From NCBI GenBank assembly GCA_945485625.1, contig CALYSH010000042.1, forward strand, positions 1-8,929: a DNA stretch of 8,929 nt, written 5' to 3'. The position numbers were made by a program, and so were the translations under genes. This document shows, piece after piece, positions 1 to 7,012 of this stretch (position 1 is its first letter; each line of letters begins with the position of its first letter). Under the pieces are notes generated by a model, which had not been told where the DNA came from, did not search any database, and worked only from the letters and a program-made list of their open reading frames with translations. The DNA comes from an uncultured Lachnospiraceae bacterium. Lineage in GTDB: Bacteria; Bacillota; Clostridia; Lachnospirales; Lachnospiraceae.

Positions 1-53
1 TCAAACAGAATAGTTGCCGGAATTTTGCAATTACACAATGTGGAGGAATTATT

Positions 54-1421
54 ATGGGATTACTGAAAGCGGCAAAAGATTCTATCAGTACATTATTGGC
101 TGATCAGTGGCGTGAGTATTTCTATTGTGAAACATTGCCAAACGATGTATTGATGAGAAAAGGACAGAAAAAAGTAGTTGAGGGGAGAAACAGCAACACA
201 AAGGCATCTGACAATATTATCTCCAACGGTTCCATCGTTGCGGTAAATGAAGGACAGTGTATGATCATTGTAGATCAGGGCGCGATTGTGGAAGTATGTG
301 CAGAGGCAGGAGAGTTTGTATATGACAGTTCTTCCGAGCCTTCTCTTTTCTACGGTAATTTAGGAACCAATGTTGCAAACTCCTTTAAAACCTTTGGCAG
401 AAGATTTTCCTTCGGCGGAAACACTGCAAAGGATCAGAGAGTTTACTTCTTCAATACAAAGGAGATTATGGGCAACCTTTACGGAACCCCTACTCCTATT
501 GATTTCCATCTGGTATCTCCCAAAACCGGTATGGAGCTTGAGGCAGTAGTAAAGTGTAACGGTCAGTATTCCTTTAAAATTGTTGACCCCATCATTTTCT
601 ATACTCAGGTATGTGCAAACGTTTCCAGTGAATTCACTAAGAGCTCCGGTGACGGTGCCCAGATGATCAGCCTGATGAAGAGCGAGCTGCTTACCCAGCT
701 GCCTATGGCACTGGCTCCTATTGCAGCACAGGGCGTATTGCCTTATCAGCTGCAGGGTCATGTGGAAGAAATCACGGAGAATATGAAGAAGTGTCTGACC
801 GTTGCATGGACAGACAGACGCGGTATCGAAGTAACATCCATGACTATTTCGGCTTCTGTTCCTGAGGAGTACAGAGAGAAGCTGAATGAGTGGAACGAAA
901 ACGTAATGCTGCGTGATCCCCAGAATCTTCAGGCAATTCAGGGCAAGGCCTTTGCTCAGTTCATCGGAAATTCCAAGATGGGCAGTGGAGAAGGAGGCGC
1001 TTCTCCTGCAGATGCCATGATGAGCATGGCTACCATGGGTATGATGAATAATATGATGGGCGGTAATATGATGGGCAACATGATGGGCGGAATGAACCCT
1101 CAGCAGGCAGCACCCGCACAGGCACCTATGCAGCAGATGGCGGCTCCCGTTCTCGGTTGGACCTGTAGCTGTGGTCATGCGGACAACAGAGGGAAGTTTT
1201 GCGCTGAGTGTGGTTCCCCGAAGCCCGCTGCAGCAGGCTGGACCTGTGGATGCGGAACAGTAAACCAGGGTAAGTTCTGCAGCAACTGTGGTACCAAGAA
1301 GCCCTCCGGAGCACCTCTCTATAAGTGTGATAAGTGCGGATGGGAACCGGAAGATCCTGCAAATCCTCCGAAATTCTGTCCGGAATGCGGAGATCCGTTT
1401 GATGAGAACGACATCAGATAA
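54..1421 (+). CDS. SPFH-domain protein with Met-rich linker and three zinc ribbons (YdjI / 'virion core protein' type)
   Basis: Predicted cytoplasmic protein of 455 residues with no signal peptide or membrane segment. The N-terminal opening, with LADQWREYFYC near residue 16, and the body to about residue 290 match the SPFH/band-7-like family that includes B. subtilis YdjI; members are thought to scaffold at membranes. Residues 322-347 form a linker with 13 methionines in 26 positions plus Gly and Asn. Three zinc ribbons follow: C371/C373/C383/C386, C398/C400/C409/C412 and C425/C428/C442/C445. The first two are near-copies 27 residues apart (WTCxCG...GKFCxxCG). The start is ATG 54, with GGAGG at 42-46 and a 7-base gap. 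The next gene also carries a membrane segment and a zinc ribbon, which suggests a shared process, perhaps envelope stress as with ydjGHI next to pspA in Bacillus. The family call is firm; the molecular function is unknown. Confidence 0.85.
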   Translation: MGLLKAAKDSISTLLADQWREYFYCETLPNDVLMRKGQKKVVEGRNSNTKASDNIISNGSIVAVNEGQCMIIVDQGAIVEVCAEAGEFVYDSSSEPSLFYGNLGTNVANSFKTFGRRFSFGGNTAKDQRVYFFNTKEIMGNLYGTPTPIDFHLVSPKTGMELEAVVKCNGQYSFKIVDPIIFYTQVCANVSSEFTKSSGDGAQMISLMKSELLTQLPMALAPIAAQGVLPYQLQGHVEEITENMKKCLTVAWTDRRGIEVTSMTISASVPEEYREKLNEWNENVMLRDPQNLQAIQGKAFAQFIGNSKMGSGEGGASPADAMMSMATMGMMNNMMGGNMMGNMMGGMNPQQAAPAQAPMQQMAAPVLGWTCSCGHADNRGKFCAECGSPKPAAAGWTCGCGTVNQGKFCSNCGTKKPSGAPLYKCDKCGWEPEDPANPPKFCPECGDPFDENDIR

Positions 1422-1434
1422 TTTGACAATAAGA

Positions 1435-1461
1435 GGGGCCGCCGAAGGGCGGCCCTGTTTT
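1435..1461 (+). terminator. GC-rich hairpin with short T run between the SPFH gene and the membrane zinc-ribbon gene
   Basis: An 8-bp perfect stem pairs GGGCCGCC (1436-1443) with GGCGGCCC (1448-1455) around a GAAG loop, and one further G-T pair extends it. TG and then TTTT (1458-1461) follow. It begins 14 bases after the upstream stop codon and ends just before the ribosome binding site of the next gene. The stem is strong but the T tract is short. It may therefore terminate only partly, lowering expression of the downstream genes, or it may protect the 3' end of the upstream message. Confidence 0.55.
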
Positions 1462-1472
1462 AGGAGATACAG

Positions 1473-2234
1473 ATGACGGCAAAAATGATCGGAACAATCA
1501 TTATTTTAGTACTTCTTCTGGCAGTAATCGGAGCAGGATATTATTTGTATTACCGTATCAGCAGAAAAATCAGAGAGGTTTCTCAGATGGCTTTTGGTAC
1601 GGATAATTTTCTGGAAGGGTTGAAGGCGCAGAATGAACAGCTGGAAAATACGCCAAAATCAATTGCTTCCATGACATCCATATATATGCCCAGAATTACA
1701 AAGGATTTCCCGGAGTTCCATTATGAAGAAATGCGATACCGTGCAGAAAATGTGCTTCGTTCTTTCCTGAACTGTATCGACCGTGGCGTGACAACAGGTC
1801 TTTGTGAAGGGACGCAGGAATTACAGGACCAGTTGGCGTTGACTGTAAACAATTATACTAATCACAATCAGAGAGCTCATTACAGTGAGATACGCATTCA
1901 TCAGACCGGGCTCTATAAATATCAGAAAATGAACGGAAGGGTCAGTGTGATATTTCAGACCTCCGTGGGATATAAATATTACCTGGAAAAAAACGGAAAG
2001 ATCATTGGCGGAGACCCGGATCATTTCGAACAGGCAAGATACAATATTGAAGCAGTATATGTCCAGGACAGGGATGTGATTGAAAATGAAGGAACACAGG
2101 GTCTGGGTCTGATTTGCCCCAACTGCGGCGGCGCAATCAGAAGCTTAGGTGCAAAGGAATGTCCATATTGCGGAAGCGGTGTGGTTGAATTCAACATCCG
2201 GACCTGGGGATTTGCAAAAATTAAAAAATCATAA
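1473..2234 (+). CDS. Single-pass membrane protein with cytoplasmic Tim44/NTF2-like region and C-terminal zinc ribbon
   Basis: A protein of 253 residues. Residues 5-27 are a hydrophobic membrane helix followed by Arg/Lys (YYRISRKIR), so the bulk should face the cytoplasm. A helical stretch (about 60-125) precedes an alternating, probably beta-rich region (about 135-210). This order resembles Tim44-like/NTF2-like domains, but that assignment comes from pattern alone and is tentative. A zinc ribbon closes the protein, with C215-P-N-C218 and C230-P-Y-C233. The start is ATG 1473, with AGGAG at 1462-1466. It lies 51 bases after the SPFH gene, behind a hairpin, and 11 bases before pcrA, so it is probably cotranscribed with pcrA. 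The shared zinc-ribbon theme suggests that it works with the SPFH protein as the membrane-anchored partner. I do not recognise a characterised orthologue. Confidence 0.75.
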   Translation: MTAKMIGTIIILVLLLAVIGAGYYLYYRISRKIREVSQMAFGTDNFLEGLKAQNEQLENTPKSIASMTSIYMPRITKDFPEFHYEEMRYRAENVLRSFLNCIDRGVTTGLCEGTQELQDQLALTVNNYTNHNQRAHYSEIRIHQTGLYKYQKMNGRVSVIFQTSVGYKYYLEKNGKIIGGDPDHFEQARYNIEAVYVQDRDVIENEGTQGLGLICPNCGGAIRSLGAKECPYCGSGVVEFNIRTWGFAKIKKS

Positions 2235-2245
2235 GAGGTTTATCC

Positions 2246-4552
2246 ATGAGTATATATGATACGCTGAACCGTGAACAGCGGGAAGCGGTAATGCAGACTG
2301 AGGGACCCGTATTGATTCTGGCAGGTGCCGGAAGCGGAAAGACCCGTGCATTGACCCATAGAATTGTCTACTTAATTGAAGAATTTGGAGTGAATCCCTG
2401 GAACATCCTGGCGATTACCTTTACCAACAAGGCGGCAGAGGAAATGCGGGAGAGAGTGGATGGACTTGTAAGCTTTGGTGCTGACCAGATCTGGGTTAGC
2501 ACTTTTCATTCCCTGTGCGTTAGGATTCTTCGCAGGCATATCGATCGATTGGGGTTTGATAATCGTTTTACGATATATGATACCGACGATCAGAAGACGG
2601 TGATGAAGGGAGTCTGCAAACGCCTGAATATTGATACCAAGGCATACAAAGAACGCAGCCTTTTATCAGCGATTTCCTCCGCAAAGGATAATCTGGTGGA
2701 TGTGCGGGAATATGAGATGAACACCATGGGTGATTACCACAAAATGGTGATTGCAAAGGTATATCGGGAATATCAGGAAACCTTAAAACGGAATAATGCG
2801 CTGGATTTTGATGATATTATTGTGAAGACAGTAGAATTATTCAAAACCTGTCCCGAGATATTGAATTCCTACCAGGAACGGTTTAAGTATATCATGGTGG
2901 ATGAGTATCAGGATACCAATACGGCTCAGTTCGAGCTGGTGCGCCTGTTGGCGGATAAGTATCGCAATTTGTGTGTGGTGGGAGATGATGATCAGTCCAT
3001 CTATAAATTCCGCGGAGCAAATATCCGAAACATCCTGGATTTTGAACTGCATTATCCGGAAGCAAAGGTGATTAAGCTGGAACAGAATTATCGCTCTACC
3101 TCCAGTATTCTGGATGCTGCCAATGCAGTGATTCATAACAATGCAGGGAGAAAAGAGAAGACCCTTTGGACCCAGAAGAAAGAAGGGAGCAGAGTGCATT
3201 TCCGCCAGTTGGATACTGCTTATGAAGAGGCGGAATTCATTGCGGACGATATCAGCAGGAGAATGAGACAGGACGGGGTCTCCTATAAAGATTGTGCGAT
3301 TTTGTACCGGACCAATGCCCAGGCGCGAATCCTGGAGGAACGTATGATGAATGAGAATATTCCCTATGTGGTAGTAGGTGGCGTAAACTTCTACTCCCGT
3401 ATGGAAATTAAGGACATTCTGGCCTATTTAAAAACCATTGATAATGGGTTGGATGAAGTGGCTTTGCGGAGAATTATCAACGTTCCGAAGAGAAGCATCG
3501 GTGCGGCATCTGTGGAGAAAATCAGTGTGTATGCACAGGAAAGAGGCATTTCCCTTTTCGATGCCATGTGTGAGGCAAAAAATGTCCCCGGTTTAGGACG
3601 AAGCGTCGAGAAGGTAGAAGCATTTGTCAACATGATTCAGGTGTTTCGAAGTGGACTGGATTCCTACGGAATTGTTGACTTGATTCGTGCGGTTTTGGAA
3701 AGAATCAAGTATGCAGAGTACCTTCAGGAGCAGGACGATGAGGATGCCGAGGATAGAATGAATAATATTGAGGAATTCATTGCAAAAGCATCCCGATATG
3801 AAGAGACTCATGATTATATTGAACTTTCCGAGTTCCTGAGTGAAGTGGCGTTGGTGGCGGACATTGACAATGTAGAGAACAAGGACGACAGAGTACTTCT
3901 TATGACCCTGCACAGTGCAAAGGGACTGGAATTTCCTGTGGTTTATCTGTCCGGTATGGAGGATGGTTTATTCCCAAGTTTTATGTCTATTGCGGCACCC
4001 GACCCGGAAGAGCTTGAGGAAGAAAGGCGGCTGGCTTATGTAGGAATCACCAGAGCAAAGGAGGAACTGACTCTGACCTGCGCCAAATGCAGAATGATTC
4101 GAGGGGAAACGCAGTATAATGCGGTGAGCCGTTTTGTGCGTGAGATTCCTACGGAGCTTATGGATAATTACACACCCGTCATGAAGAAGAGTGTGGATTT
4201 AAGCAGCATTGGAATCGATTTGGGAGGTTATCAGACCTCTGCTTCGGCGGTGAGAGATTTACGACCGAAGGCAATTGTCAGACCTAAGGTTACAGCTCAG
4301 GCGGATAAGCCCTATATTTCCAAAGGAATCGGTGAGCTAAACCGGCTGGCAGGCATTCAAAAAGGAGTTTCCGGAATGCAGAAGGAAACACCGGATTATC
4401 AGACCGGCGATCGTGTAACCCACATAAAATACGGGGAAGGCACTGTTCTGGATATGGTGAAAGAGCCCAGGGATTATAAGGTGACCGTGGATTTCGATGG
4501 CTTTGGAAAGAAAATTATGTATGCATCCTTTGCAAAATTGAAAAGATTGTAG
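2246..4552 (+). CDS. pcrA: ATP-dependent 3'-5' DNA helicase PcrA (UvrD/Rep family)
   Basis: A superfamily 1A helicase of 768 residues, close to the usual PcrA length. Motifs in order are: Q motif (LNREQREAV, Q11); Walker A GAGSGKT with K32; motif Ia around ITFTNKAAEEM; Walker B VDEYQDT with D219/E220; motif III GDDDQSIYKFRGA; motif IV LEQNYRST; motif V LHSAKGLEFPVV; and motif VI LAYVGITRAK with R603 as the expected arginine finger. The last 50 or so residues (from about YQTGDRVTHIKYGEGTV) form the Tudor-like domain that in PcrA/UvrD contacts RNA polymerase. Family knowledge places it in nucleotide excision repair, removal of recombinase filaments and resolving replication-transcription conflicts. 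F255 stands where Bacillus PcrA has a DNA-stacking Trp. The start is ATG 2246, with AAGAGG at 2233-2238 overlapping the upstream stop. The identity is secure. Confidence 0.97.
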   Translation: MSIYDTLNREQREAVMQTEGPVLILAGAGSGKTRALTHRIVYLIEEFGVNPWNILAITFTNKAAEEMRERVDGLVSFGADQIWVSTFHSLCVRILRRHIDRLGFDNRFTIYDTDDQKTVMKGVCKRLNIDTKAYKERSLLSAISSAKDNLVDVREYEMNTMGDYHKMVIAKVYREYQETLKRNNALDFDDIIVKTVELFKTCPEILNSYQERFKYIMVDEYQDTNTAQFELVRLLADKYRNLCVVGDDDQSIYKFRGANIRNILDFELHYPEAKVIKLEQNYRSTSSILDAANAVIHNNAGRKEKTLWTQKKEGSRVHFRQLDTAYEEAEFIADDISRRMRQDGVSYKDCAILYRTNAQARILEERMMNENIPYVVVGGVNFYSRMEIKDILAYLKTIDNGLDEVALRRIINVPKRSIGAASVEKISVYAQERGISLFDAMCEAKNVPGLGRSVEKVEAFVNMIQVFRSGLDSYGIVDLIRAVLERIKYAEYLQEQDDEDAEDRMNNIEEFIAKASRYEETHDYIELSEFLSEVALVADIDNVENKDDRVLLMTLHSAKGLEFPVVYLSGMEDGLFPSFMSIAAPDPEELEEERRLAYVGITRAKEELTLTCAKCRMIRGETQYNAVSRFVREIPTELMDNYTPVMKKSVDLSSIGIDLGGYQTSASAVRDLRPKAIVRPKVTAQADKPYISKGIGELNRLAGIQKGVSGMQKETPDYQTGDRVTHIKYGEGTVLDMVKEPRDYKVTVDFDGFGKKIMYASFAKLKRL

Positions 4553-4569
4553 TAATTTTTTCGGTTTTG

Positions 4570-4578
4570 TGGTATGAT
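4570..4578 (+). promoter_or_regulatory. Putative extended -10 promoter after pcrA
   Basis: TGGTATGAT (TG at 4570-4571, hexamer TATGAT at 4573-4578) fits an extended -10 element for the housekeeping sigma factor. No good -35 box sits 16-18 bases upstream, which extended -10 promoters can tolerate. Transcription would begin near 4585, giving a leader of about 47 bases for the gene starting at 4632. It probably drives that gene and rlmD separately from pcrA. This is sequence pattern only. Confidence 0.5.
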
Positions 4579-4604
4579 ATATTACAACACTTTTGAGATT
4601 CCGT

Positions 4605-4628
4605 ACGGTATTCAGAAAGGACGGTATT
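4605..4628 (+). repeat. Short direct repeat ACGGTATT in the leader of the small acidic membrane protein
   Basis: ACGGTATT occurs at 4605-4612 and again at 4621-4628, with starts 16 bases apart. The first copy overlaps the palindrome CCGTACGG (4601-4608). The ribosome binding site GAAAGGA (4615-4621) lies between the copies. This could be a protein or RNA binding site affecting translation, or chance. Confidence 0.3.
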
Positions 4629-4631
4629 GGT

Positions 4632-4901
4632 ATGAATAAGATTGAAAACCTGATTGACATGGCAAAATTGAATGAACTGTTGGGAAAAAAGGAAGAAAAG
4701 AAAAATAAAAGCAATGTGCTTGTATGGTTTTTTGCCATCATCGGTATTGTTGCTGCTGTATGTGCGATAGGCTATGCAGTATATCGTTATCTGACTCCGG
4801 ATTATCTGGAGGATTTCGATGAAGAGTTTGAAGATGAATTTGAGGATGAGGATGAAGAGGAAGATATCTACGAGGATGAATCCGAATTTCTCAATTCATA
4901 A
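4632..4901 (+). CDS. Small single-pass membrane protein with a highly acidic C-terminal tail
   Basis: An 89-residue protein of unknown function. Residues 1-28 are basic and hydrophilic (GKKEEKKNKS), residues about 29-51 are a membrane helix (VLVWFFAIIGIVAAVCAIGY), and residues about 57-86 are almost entirely Asp and Glu with a few Phe and Tyr. There is no signal-peptidase site, so it is probably a membrane-anchored protein. The positive N-terminus suggests that the acidic tail faces outward, though this is uncertain. I chose ATG 4632 because GAAAGGA (4615-4621) lies 10 bases upstream. An in-frame TTG at 4593 would extend the protein by 13 residues, but it lies about 8 bases from the predicted transcription start and has no ribosome binding site. 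It sits between pcrA and rlmD and is probably transcribed with rlmD, 43 bases downstream. I do not recognise a named family. Confidence 0.75.
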   Translation: MNKIENLIDMAKLNELLGKKEEKKNKSNVLVWFFAIIGIVAAVCAIGYAVYRYLTPDYLEDFDEEFEDEFEDEDEEEDIYEDESEFLNS

Positions 4902-4944
4902 AGACTTGAAATGTGCAACCGAGTAGTATGGTTGTAAGAGAGGC

Positions 4945-6360
4945 ATGGTTAGTGGAATGAAAAAAGGACAGGTATATGAAGGCGTTGTAACGCGTGTGGA
5001 GTTTCCCAACAAGGGTATCGTCCCGGTAGGAGACGATACAGTGGTGGTAAAGAATAGCCTGCCCGGTCAGAAAATCAGCTTCATGATTCAAAAGGTGAGA
5101 AAAGGGAAGGCGGAGGCCAGGTTGTTGGAGGTGCTTGAAAAATCACCTCTGGAATGTGGAACTTCGTGTTCCCATTTTGGCTTGTGTGGGGGTTGTACAT
5201 ACCTTTCCATGGAATACGAGGAACAGTTGAAGCTGAAAGCAGCCCAGGTGAAAAAGCTTTTGGACAGCGTGCTGGACAAACAGGAGAAGGCCTATGTCTG
5301 GGAAGGCATCAAGGGTAGCCCAAAGGCTTATGAATACCGAAATAAGATGGAGTTTTCCTTCGGAGATGAGTATAAGGATGGACCGCTCACCCTCGGATTG
5401 CACAGAAGGGGAAACTTTTATGATCTGGTGAATGTGGATGATTGTATCATAGTGGACAGGGATTATCGTTTGATTCTGGAAACGGTTCAGGCATTTGCCC
5501 GGGAAAAGAAGCTGCGCTTTTTCCATCGACTGACACACATCGGCTTTCTTCGACATTTACTGGTGAGAAAGGCCAGCCGTACAGGGGAGATTCTGGTGGC
5601 TCTGGTTACCTCTACGCAGCAGCCCGGTGAAAACATTCCGGTGGAAGGCACAGAGAAGCTGATGGATGATTTTAAGGAATGCCTTCTGACATTGGAGCGG
5701 GATGGAAAGCTGGAAGGCCGGTTTGCCGGTATTTTGCATATTTTAAATGACTCCGCTTCCGATGTGGTAAAGAGCGACCGTACCGATATTTTGTACGGTA
5801 AGGATTATTTCTATGAGGAGCTTTTGGGGCTTCGATTTAAGATTTCGGCCTTTTCTTTTTTTCAGACCAATTCTTACAGTGCAGAAGTTTTGTATGAGAC
5901 TGCAAGAGAATATGTGGGAGAAAAACCCGGAAGCGTGGTCTTTGACTTGTATACCGGTACCGGAACCATTGCCCAGCTGATGGCACCTGTGGCAGAGAAG
6001 GTGATCGGTGTGGAAATTGTAGAGGAAGCTGTGGAAGCTGCCAGAAAGAGTGCAGCAGAGAACGGCCTGAATAATTGTGAGTTTATCGCGGGCGATGTTT
6101 TGAAGGTACTGGATGATATCACCGAGAAGCCGGACTTTATTATCCTGGATCCGCCCAGGGACGGTATTCATCCCAGGGCAATTATGAAGATGATTCACTA
6201 TGGAGTAGAGAAGATTGTCTATATTTCCTGTAAGCCTACCAGTCTGGTAAGGGATTTGGAAGTAGTCCTGGGGAATGGTTACTCCGTGGAGGAAGCAGTG
6301 GCAGTGGACCAGTTTCCATGGACGGCCAATGTGGAGACCATTGTTTTACTTTCTAGGTAG
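4945..6360 (+). CDS. rlmD: 23S rRNA (uracil-C5)-methyltransferase, RlmD/RumA (RlmCD) family
   Basis: SAM-dependent m5U methyltransferase acting on 23S rRNA. The enteric family member modifies U1939, and the Bacillus single enzyme modifies both U747 and U1939; which applies here cannot be read from sequence. It has 471 residues. An N-terminal TRAM domain covers about residues 6-65. The 4Fe-4S ligands are C75, C81, C84 (CSHFGLCGGC) and C167. The SAM-binding loop is FDLYTGTGTIAQ, followed by DPPRDGIHP. The catalytic Cys is C429 in YISCKPTSLVRDL, and the general base is E464 in TANVETIVLLSR. The residue after the Cys-motif serine pair differs from the textbook SCNP (here SCKP). The start is ambiguous: ATG 4945 lies only 1 base after GAGAGG (4938-4943), while in-frame ATG 4957 (MKKGQVYEG) lies 13 bases after it. 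Both spacings are poor. Confidence 0.92.
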   Translation: MVSGMKKGQVYEGVVTRVEFPNKGIVPVGDDTVVVKNSLPGQKISFMIQKVRKGKAEARLLEVLEKSPLECGTSCSHFGLCGGCTYLSMEYEEQLKLKAAQVKKLLDSVLDKQEKAYVWEGIKGSPKAYEYRNKMEFSFGDEYKDGPLTLGLHRRGNFYDLVNVDDCIIVDRDYRLILETVQAFAREKKLRFFHRLTHIGFLRHLLVRKASRTGEILVALVTSTQQPGENIPVEGTEKLMDDFKECLLTLERDGKLEGRFAGILHILNDSASDVVKSDRTDILYGKDYFYEELLGLRFKISAFSFFQTNSYSAEVLYETAREYVGEKPGSVVFDLYTGTGTIAQLMAPVAEKVIGVEIVEEAVEAARKSAAENGLNNCEFIAGDVLKVLDDITEKPDFIILDPPRDGIHPRAIMKMIHYGVEKIVYISCKPTSLVRDLEVVLGNGYSVEEAVAVDQFPWTANVETIVLLSR

Positions 6361-6423
6361 GAGGTCTTCCGAAGAAGGAACAAGGAGAATGAGCGCCAAA
6401 AGAAAAAACAGAGGGAGTTATGT

Positions 6424-6921
6424 ATGCTTCAGACCTTTTATCCAAGCACGGAATGCAATTCGACTTATGATATAGATTTTCAGAGGATGTATGACCTGGG
6501 TTATCGGGGAATCATATTTGACATTGATAATACATTGGTTCCCCACGGAGCACCGGCGGATGAGAAAGCGATTGCGTTGTTTGAAAAGCTTCGGGAGATT
6601 GGTTTTCAAACCCTGATGCTTTCCAATAACAAAGAGCCCCGTGTAAAATCCTTTTGTGAACAGGTTGGCTCTGATTATATTTTTAAGGCCGGAAAACCCA
6701 AAAAGACCGGGTATGAAAAAGCAATGGAGCGCATGGGAACAACCAAAGAAACCACTTTTTTTGTGGGGGATCAGTTGTTTACGGATGTGTGGGGGGCAAA
6801 ACGCACCGGGCTGTATTCGGTGTTGGTAAAACCAATTCACCCCAAGGAAGAAATCCAGATTGTGTTAAAGCGGTATCTGGAGCGAATCGTGTTATTTTTT
6901 TATCATCGGTCAATAAAATAA
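6424..6921 (+). CDS. yqeG: YqeG-family HAD (subfamily IIIA) phosphatase
   Basis: A 165-residue soluble protein of the HAD superfamily, matching the YqeG family in length and motifs. Motif I is FDIDNTL, with D33 as nucleophile and D35 as acid/base. Motif II is LSNN (S67). The motif III lysine lies in AGKPKK near residues 88-94, and motif IV is GDQLFTD, with D116 and D121 as metal ligands. The substrate is unknown for the family; a phosphatase reaction is predicted. The start is ATG 6424, with GGGAG at 6413-6417. It follows rlmD after 63 bases and precedes aroE. In Bacillus, yqeG also lies close to aroE, but with the GTPase gene yqeH between them; yqeH is absent here. Confidence 0.9.
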   Translation: MLQTFYPSTECNSTYDIDFQRMYDLGYRGIIFDIDNTLVPHGAPADEKAIALFEKLREIGFQTLMLSNNKEPRVKSFCEQVGSDYIFKAGKPKKTGYEKAMERMGTTKETTFFVGDQLFTDVWGAKRTGLYSVLVKPIHPKEEIQIVLKRYLERIVLFFYHRSIK

Positions 6922-6980
6922 TTCCTGTTTCGGAATTGTGCTCTTTATGCAAATTCGTCGAAAAAAACACAATTCCGAAA
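6920..6980 (+). promoter_or_regulatory. Perfect 13-bp inverted repeat with a competing 6-bp hairpin in the aroE leader
   Basis: TTTCGGAATTGTG (6928-6940) is exactly complementary to CACAATTCCGAAA (6968-6980), with a 27-base loop between them. The left arm can instead pair upstream: AATTCC (6920-6925), loop TGTTTC, GGAATT (6932-6937). The two structures share bases and exclude each other. No T run follows either one, so neither looks like a standard terminator. The second arm ends 21 bases before the aroE ribosome binding site (7002-7006). As DNA, the arm centres are about 40 bases apart, close to four helical turns, which would also suit a repressor operator. The structure is seen directly; the function is inferred. 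Confidence 0.5.
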
Positions 6981-7012
6981 AGAATGTAAGAATAGAAATA
7001 CGGAGAGATACT

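Noticed and set aside
1..53. Promoter for the SPFH gene in the first 53 bases
   Set aside because: Only the ribosome binding site (42-46) is convincing. No -10/-35 pair with workable spacing is present, so the promoter is probably upstream of the window.
360..1178. Long antisense open frame (272 codons) across the SPFH gene
   Set aside because: It is a shadow of a well-supported gene: it is rich in His and Cys from reversed Met and Ala codons, has no ribosome binding site and no recognisable domain.
4543..4561. AT stem and T run at the end of pcrA that resembles a terminator
   Set aside because: The possible stem has no GC pair, apart from one G-T pair, and overlaps the stop codon. A real terminator would be expected to have a stronger stem.
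6389..6475. Small frame starting at ATG 6389 behind AGGAG (6383-6387), about 28 codons, overlapping the start of yqeG
   Set aside because: The gap from the ribosome binding site to the ATG is only one base, and the frame runs into yqeG. It could at most be a translated leader; nothing supports a product.
6938..7012. Longer aroE starting at TTG 6938
   Set aside because: The added 25 residues lie outside the family alignment, have no ribosome binding site and cross the inverted repeat. ATG 7013 has a well-placed CGGAGAG.
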